NCBI GenBank assembly: GCA_910589415.1
Contig: OU342639.1
Coordinates: 14,268,268 to 14,332,267, forward strand
Length of the DNA stretch: 64,000 nt
Reading direction: 5' to 3'
Source of the DNA: Malachius bipustulatus
Lineage: Eukaryota; Arthropoda; Insecta; Coleoptera; Melyridae
How positions within the stretch are numbered: position 1 is the stretch's first letter; each line of letters starts with the position of its first letter. Of the stretch, positions 1 to 11,530 are shown piece by piece. A program made the translations under genes and the position numbers. Under the pieces are notes generated by a model. That model searched no databases. It had not been told where the DNA came from and saw only the letters and a list, made by a program, of their open reading frames with translations.

Positions 1-1464
1 TATTTAAATTTGCGAAACTACATCACAGCGACATCTGTGTTTCTAATTTATCGAAAAGGAAGATTGTAAGAGAAGGAAGTTACAGATTGTACTAAAGGTA
101 GGGATCTTGAACTTGCCTAGTTTAGTTAGTTTTACCACTCGGCAACAGGTGGCGATGTTAGTTCAAAATTCATATTTTCGGAACCTTAATAGCAAGGATT
201 TAGAGAATGTGGTCCCATTTAATAATTTTAAATGGAGCCAATTAAAGAATAAAACCTTTAACGACGTTACAGTTTTTTGAGACAGATACTTTGAGATGTT
301 GAGTTCCGCAGGGAACCGTCCTAGATCTCGTTTTATTACTAGAAAATGCCAGTGTTGGTTTTAAAATCCTTTTCAACATTATTATAATAATGGATAATAA
401 AATCTCACGCAAGAAAAGGAGTTTTTGACATTCAACAACGTTTTATAGAATATTAAAACAGTTGGAAAATACATCGGTTAAAAATGGTGGTCTTGTAAAC
501 AAACCACCATCACCTAAATAACCTCAACCATCATGTAGTACTTCGACCATTCATTTCGTTTATTTAAGTAGAACGGAGAACCTAACCTACCTACATAAAT
601 TCTTTTGATTCATTTTTCAAGTTCATTATTATCAACGACAGTAATAATTATTGTAGGTAGGTACTACTGCAACTAAATTAAAAATCAAGTTGGCTTCCTA
701 TAGTGACATAATAGTTTAAATAACTGTTTGAAATCACTTTCAACTGACGAAGCAGTCGATTGGCCGGTTCTTTAGTTCCTTTGGTCACTTGTTATTCGAA
801 AGTCACTTAAAAGTGAAATATTTTCAGTTTTGCCACTACGGTTTAAGTGACGAACCCTTTATAGTCGTAAAATGTGACACGCCACTTCTAAATTATATTC
901 TCCTAAGACGGCCACGGATAAACCCCTTGCCGCCATTACCGCAAAGAATGTGTAAACGATCTGATAAATAGTAAATTTTGATCAATATGGCACAGAATTA
1001 AAAAAAATAACTTTTGCGTTTCTTGTAAGCAATATTTATCGATAAAAAAAAATAACTTTTTGCCGCAGACAGCTTATCACGCAGTTTTAGGACTTACCGT
1101 ACATGAAATTGCGTTTCAAGTATTTTTTTAAATATCGTTTTTATGGCGGCGCTTAGTAAGATTTCGATTTATAACATAAATCTTTCACAAAAAAATTGCT
1201 TTCGTTTGAAATTTGTAGTCCTAGTGTGAGAATGTATCGCGAGACGCAAGCTCCTCCATAATTTTTGTTTAGCAAGACTGGAGATACGATAGGAATAGGA
1301 ACAGTAAGACAGAGATATAGGAACAGTAAGACAGAGATCGAAAACCCAACAACAACAACTAGCATGTGCGCAGACTGCGCGAAGCTACAAGGGATAGCCC
1401 GCCACCATACATCCACGGTGTGGCCAGGTGATCGTGATGTGGCCAAACCGTGGCAGGAACGAGA
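1..1464. other. AT-rich stretch, no gene recognised
   Basis: No frame resembles a known protein. The only structure seen is a 22-bp unit (TAGGAACAGTAAGACAGAGA plus two bases) repeated twice in tandem at 1296-1339, within a somewhat GC-richer patch up to 1464. Homopolymer A runs lie at 1040-1060. Confidence 0.5.
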
Positions 1465-2771
1465 TCATCGTTCAATAAGTCCCGGGATTAACTATGAAAA
1501 CAACATTTTACCGGCAAAATTCTGTATTATTCATCAAAATAATCTCCTTCAAGTGTAATACAATCATTCCAACGCTTCTCTAACTTTTCAATGCCATGTT
1601 TGTAGAACGATTTGTCTTTTGACTCAAAATGAGCCTCAGTAGCAGCGATCACCTCCTCATTCGAGCCAAATCTTTTTCCCTGGAGCATCTTTTTGAGATC
1701 CGCGAAGAGCCAGTAGTCGCTGGGGGCCAGATCCGGCGAGTACGGAGGATGGGGAAGCAGTTGGAAGCCCATGCAATTCATTGAATTTGGTCATCGTTTT
1801 GATTGACTTGTGGCACGGTGCGTTGTCTTGATGAAAGATGACTTTCTTCTTCTTCATGTGTGGGCGTTTTTTTGCTATTTCGGCCTTCAAACGATCCAAT
1901 AACACCGTGTAGTAGTCGCTATTGATGGTTTTTCCTTTTTCGAGGTAGTCAATGAAAATTATACCATTCGCATCCCAGAATACGAACGCCATCACTTTGC
2001 CGGCCGACTGTTGTGTTTTTGGACGCTTCGGGCGGCTTTCACCGGTCGTACGCCGTTCAGCTGACTGCCGACGTGACTCCGGAGTGAAATAGTGAATCCA
2101 TGTTTCGTCCACTGTCACATATCGACGCAAAAAATCCTGTTTATTGCGAGTAAACAGTGCCAAACAGCTCTCCGAATCATTGATACGTTGTTGCTTTTGT
2201 TCCATTGTGAGCAAACGCGGCACCCATTTGGAAAAAACCTTTTTCATAGCCAATTTTTGGTGCAAAATAGTAAATACACTACGAGTTGATATATTCACCA
2301 TCTTAGCTATCTCGCGCACTTTCATTTTGCGGTCACCCAACACGATTTTCAATACTTGCTTGGTGTTTTCGGGAGTTACTGCCTCATTTGGCCGACCCGA
2401 ACGTTCCGCATCATTTGTATCAGCACGACCGCGTTTGCAGTCAGCATACCACCGACAAATGGTTGTTTTCGACGGAGTAGAGTCCGGATAACGTTTTTCA
2501 AGCCATTGCTGAGCTTGAACAGTATTTTTTCCCATTAGAAAACAATGTTTTATCAACACACGAAACTCGTTTTGGTCTATTTTTTCACGATTTCTCTATA
2601 TCTTTCTTGGTTATGCTTCGAATTACATCAAATTTTGACACATGTTATGCTTCGAATTACATCAAATTTTGACACATCTCATCTAAAGGTTGGTATACTT
2701 CTGAAGCTTGGTATATACATGGCATTATTAGCGCCATCTCTACGCTAGTCCCGGGACTTATTGAACGATGA
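1465..2771 (-). mobile_element. mariner transposon, irritans subfamily
   Basis: The ends carry a 23-bp perfect inverted repeat (1465-1487 and 2749-2771) containing CGTTCAATAAGTCCCGGGA, which resembles the AAGTCCC-type termini of irritans mariners. The 1.3-kb length and a single intronless transposase frame on the minus strand fit the family. A clean TA target duplication is not visible at the left end, so the outermost bases may have changed or the terminus may extend a few bases further. One frameshift and loss of the start codon make it non-autonomous. Confidence 0.93.
1527..2586 (-). pseudogene. mariner transposase, frameshifted
   Basis: DD34D cut-and-paste transposase that would bind the inverted repeats and insert at TA. 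The N-terminal helix-turn-helix region, the WVPR-type linker (KWVPRLLTMEQKQQR) and the catalytic motifs VDETWIHYFTPES, FHQDNAPCHKS and YSPDLAPSDYW are all present, with close similarity to the irritans subfamily (established knowledge of the family). Reading from 2586 downward, the frame opens as EKIDQNEFRV but has no ATG: position 2587-2589 is CGT after an upstream stop at 2596-2598. Near 1775 the frame shifts, so the third catalytic Asp and the C-terminus (ending ..LEGDYFDE at 1527) lie in another frame. About 353 codons in total, the usual length. Inactive, but little else has decayed, so it is probably a fairly young copy. Confidence 0.93.
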
Positions 2772-5075
2772 GTTAACCACTTGAAAATTGTTGGCGGGAA
2801 CTTTTAATTTATCTTCCGCAGTGGCCCTCACGTTGTCTCCACTAAAAATGCTACTTGGGATCGAACTTATGGCGCTGACAAAATGACAAAAACAATATTA
2901 TTTACATATTAGTACGTACCAGCATGTCAATATTGATGACGCATAATTTTCTTCTTTAAGATGCCATAAATTCTTAATGAATTACTTTTGTACAAAGGTA
3001 TGTTTCGTTAAATCGCTTTAATTTGAGGCCGCTGTAGTTAATTTGAGGAAGTAGTTGAGCTGTGTCTAATTCATTTACAGACATCCTGTGTAACCTTCAA
3101 CTTTACCACAAATGACTGGGAAATCCTCAAAAAGTAGGTGATCTTCTGTTGACCGGTTTGTCAGAGAACATAAGTTTGTAGCCACGTATTCCGGTATGAA
3201 AAAAGGTTCTCAGAGTTGATTAGGTATTACAGCGTCACGAGATGCTTGAAACGATCGATTATCCCAGAAAAATTTGCAAGAAATGTTTTTCAATATGCCT
3301 TTTGAGTTCCTGTATCGTTCATATTTTTGGGCATTAAAAGGATTAAAAGGATTTTAAAGAATCAACATTATTATTTTGACAATTGAAAAATTATTAGAAA
3401 TTTAAAATGAAACCCCGACTTTGACAATTGCTGAAGTACGGTGTGTTTTTTTCAAAATCGATATCCAGGCATTTTAATTGTTTTCTATTATGAAAGTATA
3501 TAATATGAATTTTTAACGACGTGGTACGTGCAACATGAAGTATTTACTACTCGGGATACAATTTTAATACGAAATTTTTCAGAGTACATTCCAACAACGT
3601 TGAGTATAAATTGTTGTCATTTAACTTGATGCAGAGTAAACTTTGTAATGAAATGTTCGGCATGCTCGAGGAATCCCATCTTATATAATATAGCGAAGAC
3701 GTTATATTTCCTCCACATTTCATGGAGTTTTGTTTTCTTTATCAGAGCAGAGCTTTTAATGGGCTCAACACCACTTATTTACCCTCGGCAAACCTGGTGT
3801 ATTGGTATCGTCTTAGCAAACTTTGCATGTACTTTCGAACATCTTATGAAATAGGAGCTTAATTGTTTAAAATGAAATTTCATCACTGAAATTATTCATC
3901 CCTCCTTGATATCATATACAAAAAATGTTCCTCTTATGACACGTAAAATTTCACCAGGACAGCCGCGATTTAAGAAAGCGTAGAGACTGGAGGGTAGGTA
4001 CTGAAAAGAGAAATAGTCATGGCATAGATCAAACGAAGCAGTTAATACTTCTATGAGGACTTTATCGGATTAATAAATCATTAAAGTAAGTTTCCAAATA
4101 AAAGTACTAGTATACCGTCGGAAAGAAAAAGTGAATTTAAAAGGGGAAAGAAGATTCGAGTCCAACTTCAAAGCTAGAATAAGTGAGATATTTTATGGTG
4201 ATTCCGGCTCTCCGAGGAGTTAGCGCTGGCAATATCTTGCTATAATTGTGAGGGGGATTTAATTTAAAGGACAATAAGTTCAAATACGTCCAATAATAAA
4301 TCCAAAAGTCTAGGGCCCTTGTTGATGGTGACACGATTTACTTAAATTACGCCGAGTAACCTTAATGCTTTCATTTCCTAGTGTGACTGCCGGATGTAAT
4401 CCCGTATTTGATCTTGATAAAAGTGTATCCATTCTCTCATAACGGAATTGCACGGCTCGAGGGTTATCTGTCGCGGACTCATCAGGAAACAAAGGAATTC
4501 CGGAGCCGATTTTTCATTATAACTTTCCTCCTGTAACAACTGGTAGCTTTCGGTCCTTCCCTGACCTAAAACTCGAACTCTCTATGCAACCTCTCACCCT
4601 CTGCCACCACGATGAGGATATTTGTAATCAGACAAATGAATTTTATTTACGGACTGATGGAGTTTGGAAAAGAATAATTAAGACCTAACGATCACGAAAA
4701 TCTAACCATTCGCTGTAAAATATTTTTGTAATTATATATAGGTATACATATATAACAATGATGTAATAATGGGTTATAAGTCAATGAGAAGTAAGATTCT
4801 TTGTTCTGGTCAAGCTTTCGGAATCGTCTTTATTCCTTCATCAGGGCAAGAAATTTGAGATTAACTCGTATAGTTCTTAAATAAAATGAATTAAAATAAA
4901 CGAGACTACACATAATGTGACTAATATAAACACTTCAAAATTGATTACACATTTACAAGCTAGATTCTAATTAAAACTACATATTTAAACAATTAAATTA
5001 GCTACTAGAAACGAGTCTCCGCGACCGAGAGTCTTCCACCATACGTGATGGAACATCACACAGGGTGCATCATAC
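2772..5075. other. AT-rich stretch, nothing recognised
   Basis: No coding similarity, RNA gene or element terminus was identified. Frames are short and interrupted. Confidence 0.4.
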
Positions 5076-5420
5076 ATTTTAACTTTTCATGTACTATCCT
5101 ATCATGTATATAAAATGTTTATACAGGGTGAAAAAAAAATTGAAAAAATATGAGATTTCTCCACGAGTCGCCAACTAAAAAAAAAACAAAGAAAGTACAA
5201 ATGTTTCTGTACCATAGGATAGTACATAAAAAGTTAAATTAGGGACATGTAAGCCGTTTTTCTCTATGTTGAGCCGTTTTCGTTGTACAGGGCATTGAAC
5301 TTCAAAAATGACGATTTTCACTTGTTTATAATTCACAAACTTCTCAATTTAAACACCAACAACTGTAAAAGCCAATCTTATTTTTTCTTCTCAGACAATC
5401 TAAGAATACGGCCCTGGATT
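5076..5420. repeat. Palindromic repeat family, partial copy A
   Basis: A short inverted pair (CATGTACTATCCTA near 5089 and TAGGATAGTACAT near 5215) flanks a central TATACAGGGTG. The right side (5234-5400: GGGACATGTAAGCCG, then TTTTCACTTGTTTATAA, then AACTGTAAAAGCC) matches the right arms of the copies near 51900 and 58310. Most of the left arm is missing. Similarity was judged by eye. Confidence 0.7.
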
Positions 5421-5849
5421 ATTTTATTGCAAAAATTGATAGATATTTTCATTCTGAATTTAATTAGATGCCACACATGGTGGTTCAAACGTCTTTCGAA
5501 CTATTACATCTATATTGACATTATGAGCTCAATTTAATCTTAATAAGGATCTTATTAAGGCGCTCTTATTAAACTTTTTGGACTTGCCGGATTGTGATGA
5601 CAAGAGTAATAAAAGTCCAAGAAGTTTAATAAAAGCACAGATCCGTATTAAGGGGATGAGAGGGGAATTTTTCAGCAAAAACTAAATTCAGTAACATTTC
5701 ACTTAATTTTATTTTATTTTAATTATTATGCATTTGCTTCGGTTATACAGTATAAGTATATATAAATCCACATAAAGTATAACATGCAAACAGCTACAAA
5801 CATACAACACAAAATTTTCACCGTCAGCTAAGGGTACATTATGTTATTT

Positions 5850-6795
5850 TTATTTTATTTTTTTATTGAAAATGCACATGCACTGCAGGGAAATCCCTAT
5901 GACGCTCTGTGATGCGGTTCTATACATAAAAGAAGTCTGAAATAGGATGGTACGAGGTGTAACGAGCTGAACCCGATACGGATGAGTGTCTGCGGCTCGA
6001 CGTGTATTTCTGCTCGGTCTTGTTCTAGGTGGGATCAAGCGGGCCACGTTTTTTGAACACTTTTCATAAAAATATTTGTGAAACAGACTCAGGTCAGCTA
6101 CTCTTCTTCGATGTTCGAGAGTGTCTACATTTTTTGTCAAATCTAGGTACCTAATCAAGTGGATGGCTCTTTAATGGATAGAGTCGAATAATCTCAGCGT
6201 ATGTTTAGAAGCTGAGCTCCAAACGTGTGAGCAGTACTCCAAGGATGGTCGAATTTGAGCCTTGTATAAGAGGAGAAGCTGTTTGGTGTATAAAATTTCT
6301 TCGTGCGGAAGAGTGTTCCAAGTTTTTGAGAAGCACTCTTCGCCAGAGCAGCAATATGATCATGCCAAGACATGTTCGCTCCGAGGCTCACTCCAAGTAA
6401 ACGAAGAGATGACGCTGGAGTAAGAGAGTGTCCTGCCATCACCATATCTGGTTCAAAAACGTTAGCCTTTTTGGATAAGATGACTGCTTGGGTTTTTCCG
6501 GCAAAAATTGAACTGGGTTTCTATCGCCAAAGCAAGAATGTCTTGTATGTCATTGTTAAGTATGACAACTTCTTGCTCCCTGCGAGTCTGTGCATCGATG
6601 GTAGATGTTCGCGCATCTAAGATATAAGAAGATATGAGTGTACTGTCATCGGCAAAACTAAATATTGGATTTTTCGTTGTTTCAAGCAAGTCTTTGATAA
6701 ATATTATAAAGAGAGTCGGAGATAAAATGGATCCCTGAGGCACACCGGCATTGATGGAAATGGTCTCAGAAAGAACTCCATCGACTGCCACCTGT
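5850..6795 (-). pseudogene. CR1/Jockey-type LINE, 5'-truncated RT C-terminus
   Basis: Non-LTR retrotransposon reverse transcriptase read on the minus strand. In order it shows AGVPQGSILSPTLFIIF and the catalytic box as FADDSTL, a gap, the LLGVSLG/MSWHDHI thumb motif, and a tail (VARLIPPRTRPSRNTRRA, then HPYRVQL) typical of the end of ORF2. At least two frame changes and internal stops break it. The 3' end lies near 5840-5870 in an A/T-rich tail (AATAAAAAAATAAAA on the minus strand). The finger domain and endonuclease are missing, which is ordinary 5' truncation. A second copy of the same family lies at 39290-40905 and a third tail fragment at 12885-13160. Confidence 0.88.
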
Positions 6796-8365
6796 AATAA
6801 TATACAATATCAATACAATATCCAGTCTATTTCTCTTTCAGCTGGAGTGCTGAATTACGTTGTCAAATACTTATTTATTGCGAGTATGGGCGAGTTTATT
6901 AAAAATTTTCAAGCTTTTCTTAAATTGATTTTGTTTGTATCTCTCAAAATCTGCGGAAGTCGGAATTATAGGCTTTAATAGGATTGTATATAATGTGTAC
7001 CTCTTTTCCGCAAGATTGAATTTCACTTCTCTTTGACGAGAAACTGATGTGTCAAATGTCAAAGATAACGTTACAGTCGCTCTCAACTTCAAAATTTCGA
7101 GAGGAATGGGGAGGGGGGTCATGTGAGATCTCAATAAATTAATTTCAATTATAATCCGCACAAAAAATATGTTAGAATAGAATAGAATAGAATAGAATAG
7201 AATAGAATAATTTTTATTTCAATCATTTTGTATACAATAAAATTGCATCCATAAAGTTGAAACAAGTCAATTACAAATGTGCTTATATTTTTAGGTTTCG
7301 CAAACTCAAAATAAGTTTTTAAAAAAGATTTATTTTTAAAACACCTATTAATACAATGCAAAACCTTTATTTACATCGGTTTACACATAGACCTATCTAT
7401 ATAATAATAACCGACGGAGAACCCGAAGACCTTGTTAACAAAACGAAGTCAACTTGGTAACTGATTGTAAAAATCCTGAACAACTCCCTTGTGAGCTTTA
7501 GTTTCATGACGTAGGCAATTAATTTATTAATCAGTTGGGGAGTGGTCAGAATTATTATAAAACAGTTCTTGGGGTTCCCACGGAAACGACCACACATGTG
7601 TGCTGTTTCTTAACTTTACATTCGATTCGATTGTCACATAGATTAATATTTAAGAAATTAGTCCAGTGTATCGTAACTAATTTTATTATGATTGGAATCG
7701 TGACTTTTTCTGTAAAACACACGTGTGTGCTCGAAGTTCAATACAAATGAATATTGGGAACATTTTCTTAATATTTCTTAATAATCCTAGAGAACAATAA
7801 ATTAGGTAAAGTTCGTGCCTGGGTTGAAGTTAAACGCTAATAGGCATTACAAGTTCCAGACTACGAAACGACGACTGTTCTTAAAATAACAGTGTTGGAT
7901 TAGGTATTTCAAAATAATATAATATTATAATAAAATAATGTTATGCCTTTTAGGAGAATAAACATATTTAAGTAATTTGGTAGAAATCCATATATGGGAA
8001 TAAGTAAATTAATAAGCATATCAAATACTTACACATAGATTAGCAAAAGGTAATTAAAGTTACTTATTATACTTAAAATAGTTTCATGCAAAATAATACT
8101 TATAATAATAGCAATTAATTGGAATAGAATATCGTAAGTAGGTACACATGATTAAGACACAAGTACACAAGTAAGTACATGATTATAAAGATGAATAAAT
8201 TGTCTATTATAGCGATGTGAATAGTTAACAATAATCACTATAAAAGAGTTAAGGTGGTGCGTATTCACTATCACGAACCGTACACTTAACAATATATTCA
8301 CTAATACTACAGGTCTTACTAACAGTGCGACAAAACAAAGTCGATACTGTGAAATCTGACAATAT
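6796..8365. other. AT-rich stretch with a LINE-like 3' end and dispersed repeat
   Basis: No gene seen. A segment around 7070-7140 (GTCATGTGAGATCTC) is an inverted copy of sequence at 12548-12595 (GAGGTCTCACATGACTCCC). On the minus strand, 7400 to 7172 ends in TGAAATAAAAATTATTCT followed by an (ATTCT)n run, which looks like a LINE 3' tail whose body cannot be assigned. Confidence 0.4.
7173..7209. repeat. (TAGAA)n microsatellite
   Basis: About seven uninterrupted copies of TAGAA, seen directly. On the minus strand it follows an A-rich LINE-like tail. Confidence 0.95.
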
Positions 8366-8953
8366 TTATTGACACCTGCTTATCTGCTTAGAATATTCCG
8401 ACAGATTATATGGTTCAATTTCACATATGTACTTATAAAGAGTTTTTTTAAATTCTGCAAAGGTACTTATTCGCTTGATATGGTCTGGAAGTAAATTATG
8501 AAACTTCAAACAGGAGTAATGACTACCTTTTTCTCTAAGACTTAGTCTGTGTAAGGGATATCTATAAGTAATAACATTACGTGTGCTGTAATTGTGTTCT
8601 ACTATATTTGATTCGAACATCTCTGGGTGTCGTTTTAGAAAAATGATGCACTCGTATATGTATATACCCCTTGCTGTTAGGATTCCATTTTCTCTGAATA
8701 AACCCCTGCAGGAGTCCCTAGGACCCATTTTAAGCATCGTTCGTAAAGCTCTTTTTTGAATTTTAAAAACCAAATCAAAATGTGCGGATTGTCCCCAGAA
8801 GATGATTCCGTATTTAAGAAGCGAGTAAAAATTACCGTAATATGCAGTCCTTACAATATTGAAATCTAAATATTTTGTCAAAATTCTCAGTGCATAACAA
8901 ACCGATGATAGTCTATTGCTTAAATTTTGTATATGTGTCTGCCAACTCAAGTC
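8366..8953 (-). pseudogene. LINE reverse transcriptase, C-terminal half (split copy)
   Basis: Minus-strand frame beginning WQTHIQNLSNRLSSVCYALR at the interruption and running to a stop at 8366. It contains the C-terminal tail of a CR1/Jockey-type ORF2 (ILTKYLDFNIVRTAYYG, then LLKYGIIFWGQS, then QKRALRTM, then NLLPDHIKRI). The N-terminal half lies at 11521-12370 on the same strand and ends in ..LLGIHIDSDLS, so removing 8954-11520 rejoins the frame across the Ser/Trp junction. This half has no internal stop in the visible frame, which suggests the interruption is not very old. Residues upstream of WQTH in the open frame belong to the inserted DNA. Confidence 0.88.
8944..8953. repeat. Target-site duplication, left copy
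   Basis: AACTCAAGTC, identical to 11521-11530. It marks the 5' junction of the plus-strand LINE inserted into the minus-strand LINE. Confidence 0.85.
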
Positions 8954-9831
8954 AAAAAACACATTAAGAGTTGCAAGCATCTCACTTGTGTATTCTACGG
9001 CCGAATATTGTTGCCCAATCTGGATGAATAGCGCTCAGTCCATAAAATTGATTCTGAATTGAACACCACCATGCGAGTTATTACTGGTTGTATTAAGTCA
9101 ACTCCAACACCTTGGCTGCCGGTAATTTCAAACATTACACCACCAAGAATCAGAAGACAAATAGCGGCTAAGCGAGAATTCGACAAATGCACACCGGAAT
9201 TTCCAATCTGGCATGATCTTCAGAATCCTCCTACAACAAGACTGAAATCTCGAAATCCATGTTGGCAACAAAATCATGAGATCTTTTCCCCACTGGATTC
9301 TTGGAACTCTGAATGGAGAGTTCAGAATGTTTTCAATCATCACCTTATCCAAGATCCAACAAAGGAAGTTCCCGGATTCGACCTACCGAGAAAGCTCTGG
9401 AGTAAACTGAATCGTTTAAGAACTGGCCATGGACGCTGTAACTCAATGTTATTCAAATGGATGGCAGTTCCAAGTCCAAATTGCCTCACTTGTGGCGAAG
9501 TCGAGGAAACAATTACTCATATTGTAGAAGAGTGTCCAGAAACTAAATTTCTTGGCGGTTTCAATGACATCCACCGCCTTACTCCAGATGCAATAAATTG
9601 GTTACAAAGTCTAAAACCAATATGAACTGAATGGTGTGTCTAGGTTTTTTATGGGGTTTTTCCCTAGACTGGCTGGAAAAGCGAATGCTTCACCATGATA
9701 TCAACAACTCATCCTTATATTCTACAAACCGTTCTACCCCCCACAATGATGAAAATTCTACAATATTGTACTTATAAATCATATCCACATCATCCTTCTA
9801 ATTTAAAATGTAATAATTCATACGAAATATA
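8954..9831 (+). pseudogene. 5'-truncated LINE inserted in another LINE
   Basis: Starting exactly after the target duplication, the plus strand reads NTLRVASISLVYSTAEYCC, then a one-base frameshift near 9050, then NTTMRVITGCIKSTPTPWLP to a stop at 9625. This is the C-terminal part of a different non-LTR ORF2 family, recognised by the EYCxPxW and STPxPWLPV motifs and the zinc-knuckle-like CLTCGEVEETITHIVEEC. The 3' UTR runs about 205 bp to a TA-rich tail, where the palindrome at 9834 begins. It has no RT palm. The 5' truncation at a target duplication is the standard product of target-primed reverse transcription. Confidence 0.88.
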
Positions 9832-9833
9832 TA

Positions 9834-11515
9834 CAGGGTTACTGGTAACTGGATACATTCCTTTGGTGATCTGATAAAACAAGAGGTAAGGAGTAAATTA
9901 ACCCCAACATGCACTATACAAAACTCAATAGATTTTGAGATATTTCGATTTTCAACTTTTCTTAAAAAAATGGTTTCAGATGTCTTGAAATATAATTTTC
10001 AAAAAATCTACTTTAACTTTTTGATTTTTTTTTTGCTGGAATACTTGTCCAATACTATGCTTCCTTCTGGAATAAAAAATATCCTGAGGTATTTCGATCG
10101 TGTGAAAATTTCAAAGAAAAACTTTCACAAACTATTTTTTTAAATAAGATTTAAAAGTTTTCACAAGTTATTTTCGCAAAATTGTCAAGGCAACTTGCGT
10201 ACAAATTGTTTTAAAAACTTTCTTAGTGTAGTACCTATCTAACAAGGTACGAATCTTGTACAAGAATAACAGAATCTCCCCGCTATGTACCGTTACCGAG
10301 GAACAAATCCTTAAGTCAGGACGTTTTAAAAAAAATACGACCCTGAACGGGGGTCTTAAAATTCTCGGATCCGGTCCATTTTCAATAGGTCGTATTTGGG
10401 GGTCACAAGCTTCGTCCCTACCAAGTTTCGTCCCGATCGGTAAAACTTTCAGACACTTAGAGTGGCTATTACTAGGCTATTCCCGAAAAATCCCGAAATT
10501 CCCGAAAAAATGACACTTCCTGGTAACGGATCCCGCTCATTTTCAATAGGCATCGTGCCACGGTGCGCCTCTTCAATCGAGCCAAATTTCAACTTTCCCA
10601 CTTGAAAACTGGCGGCTCTAGAGTATTTCCTAGCAAAGTCACAGACAGACAGACCGACAGACAGACATTTTTCGGGCACAAGAATACGTATACTTACGAA
10701 ACTTCTGTGACTTTGCTAGGAAACACTCTAGAGCCGCCAGTTTTCATGTGGGAAAGTTGAAATTTGGCTCGATTGAAGAGGCGCACCATGGCACGATGCC
10801 CATTGAAAATGAGCGGGATCCGTTCCCGGGAAGTGTCATTTTTTCGGGAATTTCGGGATTTTTCGGGAATAGCCTAGGAAACACTCTTAGTGTCTGAAAG
10901 TTTTACCGATCGGGACGAAACTTGGTAGGGACGAAGCTCGGGACCCCCAAATACGACCTGTTGAAGATGGGCCGGATCCGAGAATTTGAAGACCCCCGTT
11001 CAGGGCCGTATTTTTTTTAAAACGTCCCGACTTAAGGATTTGTTCCTCGGTAACGGTACATAGCGGGGAGATTCTGTTATTCTTGTACAAGATTCGTACC
11101 TTGTTAGATAGGTACTACACTAAGAAAGTTTTTAAAACAATTTGTACGCAAGTTGCCTTGACAATTTTGCGAAAATAACTTGTAAAAACTTTTAAATCTT
11201 ATTTAAAAAAAATAGTTTGTGAAAGTTTTTCTTTGAAATTTTCACACGATCGAAATACCTCAGGATATTTTTTATTCCAGAAGAAACCATAGTATTGGAC
11301 AAGTATTCCAGCAAAAAAAAAAATCAAAAAGTTAAAGTAGATTTTTTGAAAATTACATTTCAAGACATTTGAAACCATTTTTTTTAAGAAAAGTTGAAAA
11401 TTGAAATATCTCAAAATCTATTGAGTTTTGTATAGTGCATGTTGGGGTTAATTTACTTCTTACCTCTTGTTTTATCAGATCACCAAAGGAATGTATCCAG
11501 TTACCAGTAACCCTG
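9834..11515. mobile_element. 1.68-kb near-perfect palindromic element
   Basis: Two arms of equal length (9834-10643 and 10706-11515, 810 bp each) are inverted copies with few differences, separated by a 62-bp loop that contains (ACAG)n-like GACAGACAGACCGACAGAC. The ends read CAGGGTTACTGGTAACTGG and its complement, with TA on both sides (9832-9833, 11516-11517), as in Tc1/mariner-type TA insertion. No transposase frame is present; the translated frames are mirror images of each other. It sits in the 3' tail of the LINE at 8954-9831. As DNA it could extrude a large cruciform, and any transcript would form a long double-stranded RNA. Confidence 0.93.
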
Positions 11516-11520
11516 TATAT

Positions 11521-11530
11521 AACTCAAGTC
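11521..11530. repeat. Target-site duplication, right copy
   Basis: AACTCAAGTC, matching 8944-8953. It follows directly on the palindrome and three tail bases. Confidence 0.85.

Noticed and set aside
8954..8980. Apparent N-terminus MLATLNVFF of the minus-strand RT frame at 8980
   Set aside because: These codons lie in the inserted plus-strand LINE (its NTLRVAS region); the genuine RT sequence begins at WQTH.
10256..11090. Pair of near-identical ORFs on opposite strands
   Set aside because: They are mirror images produced by the palindrome, not coding genes.
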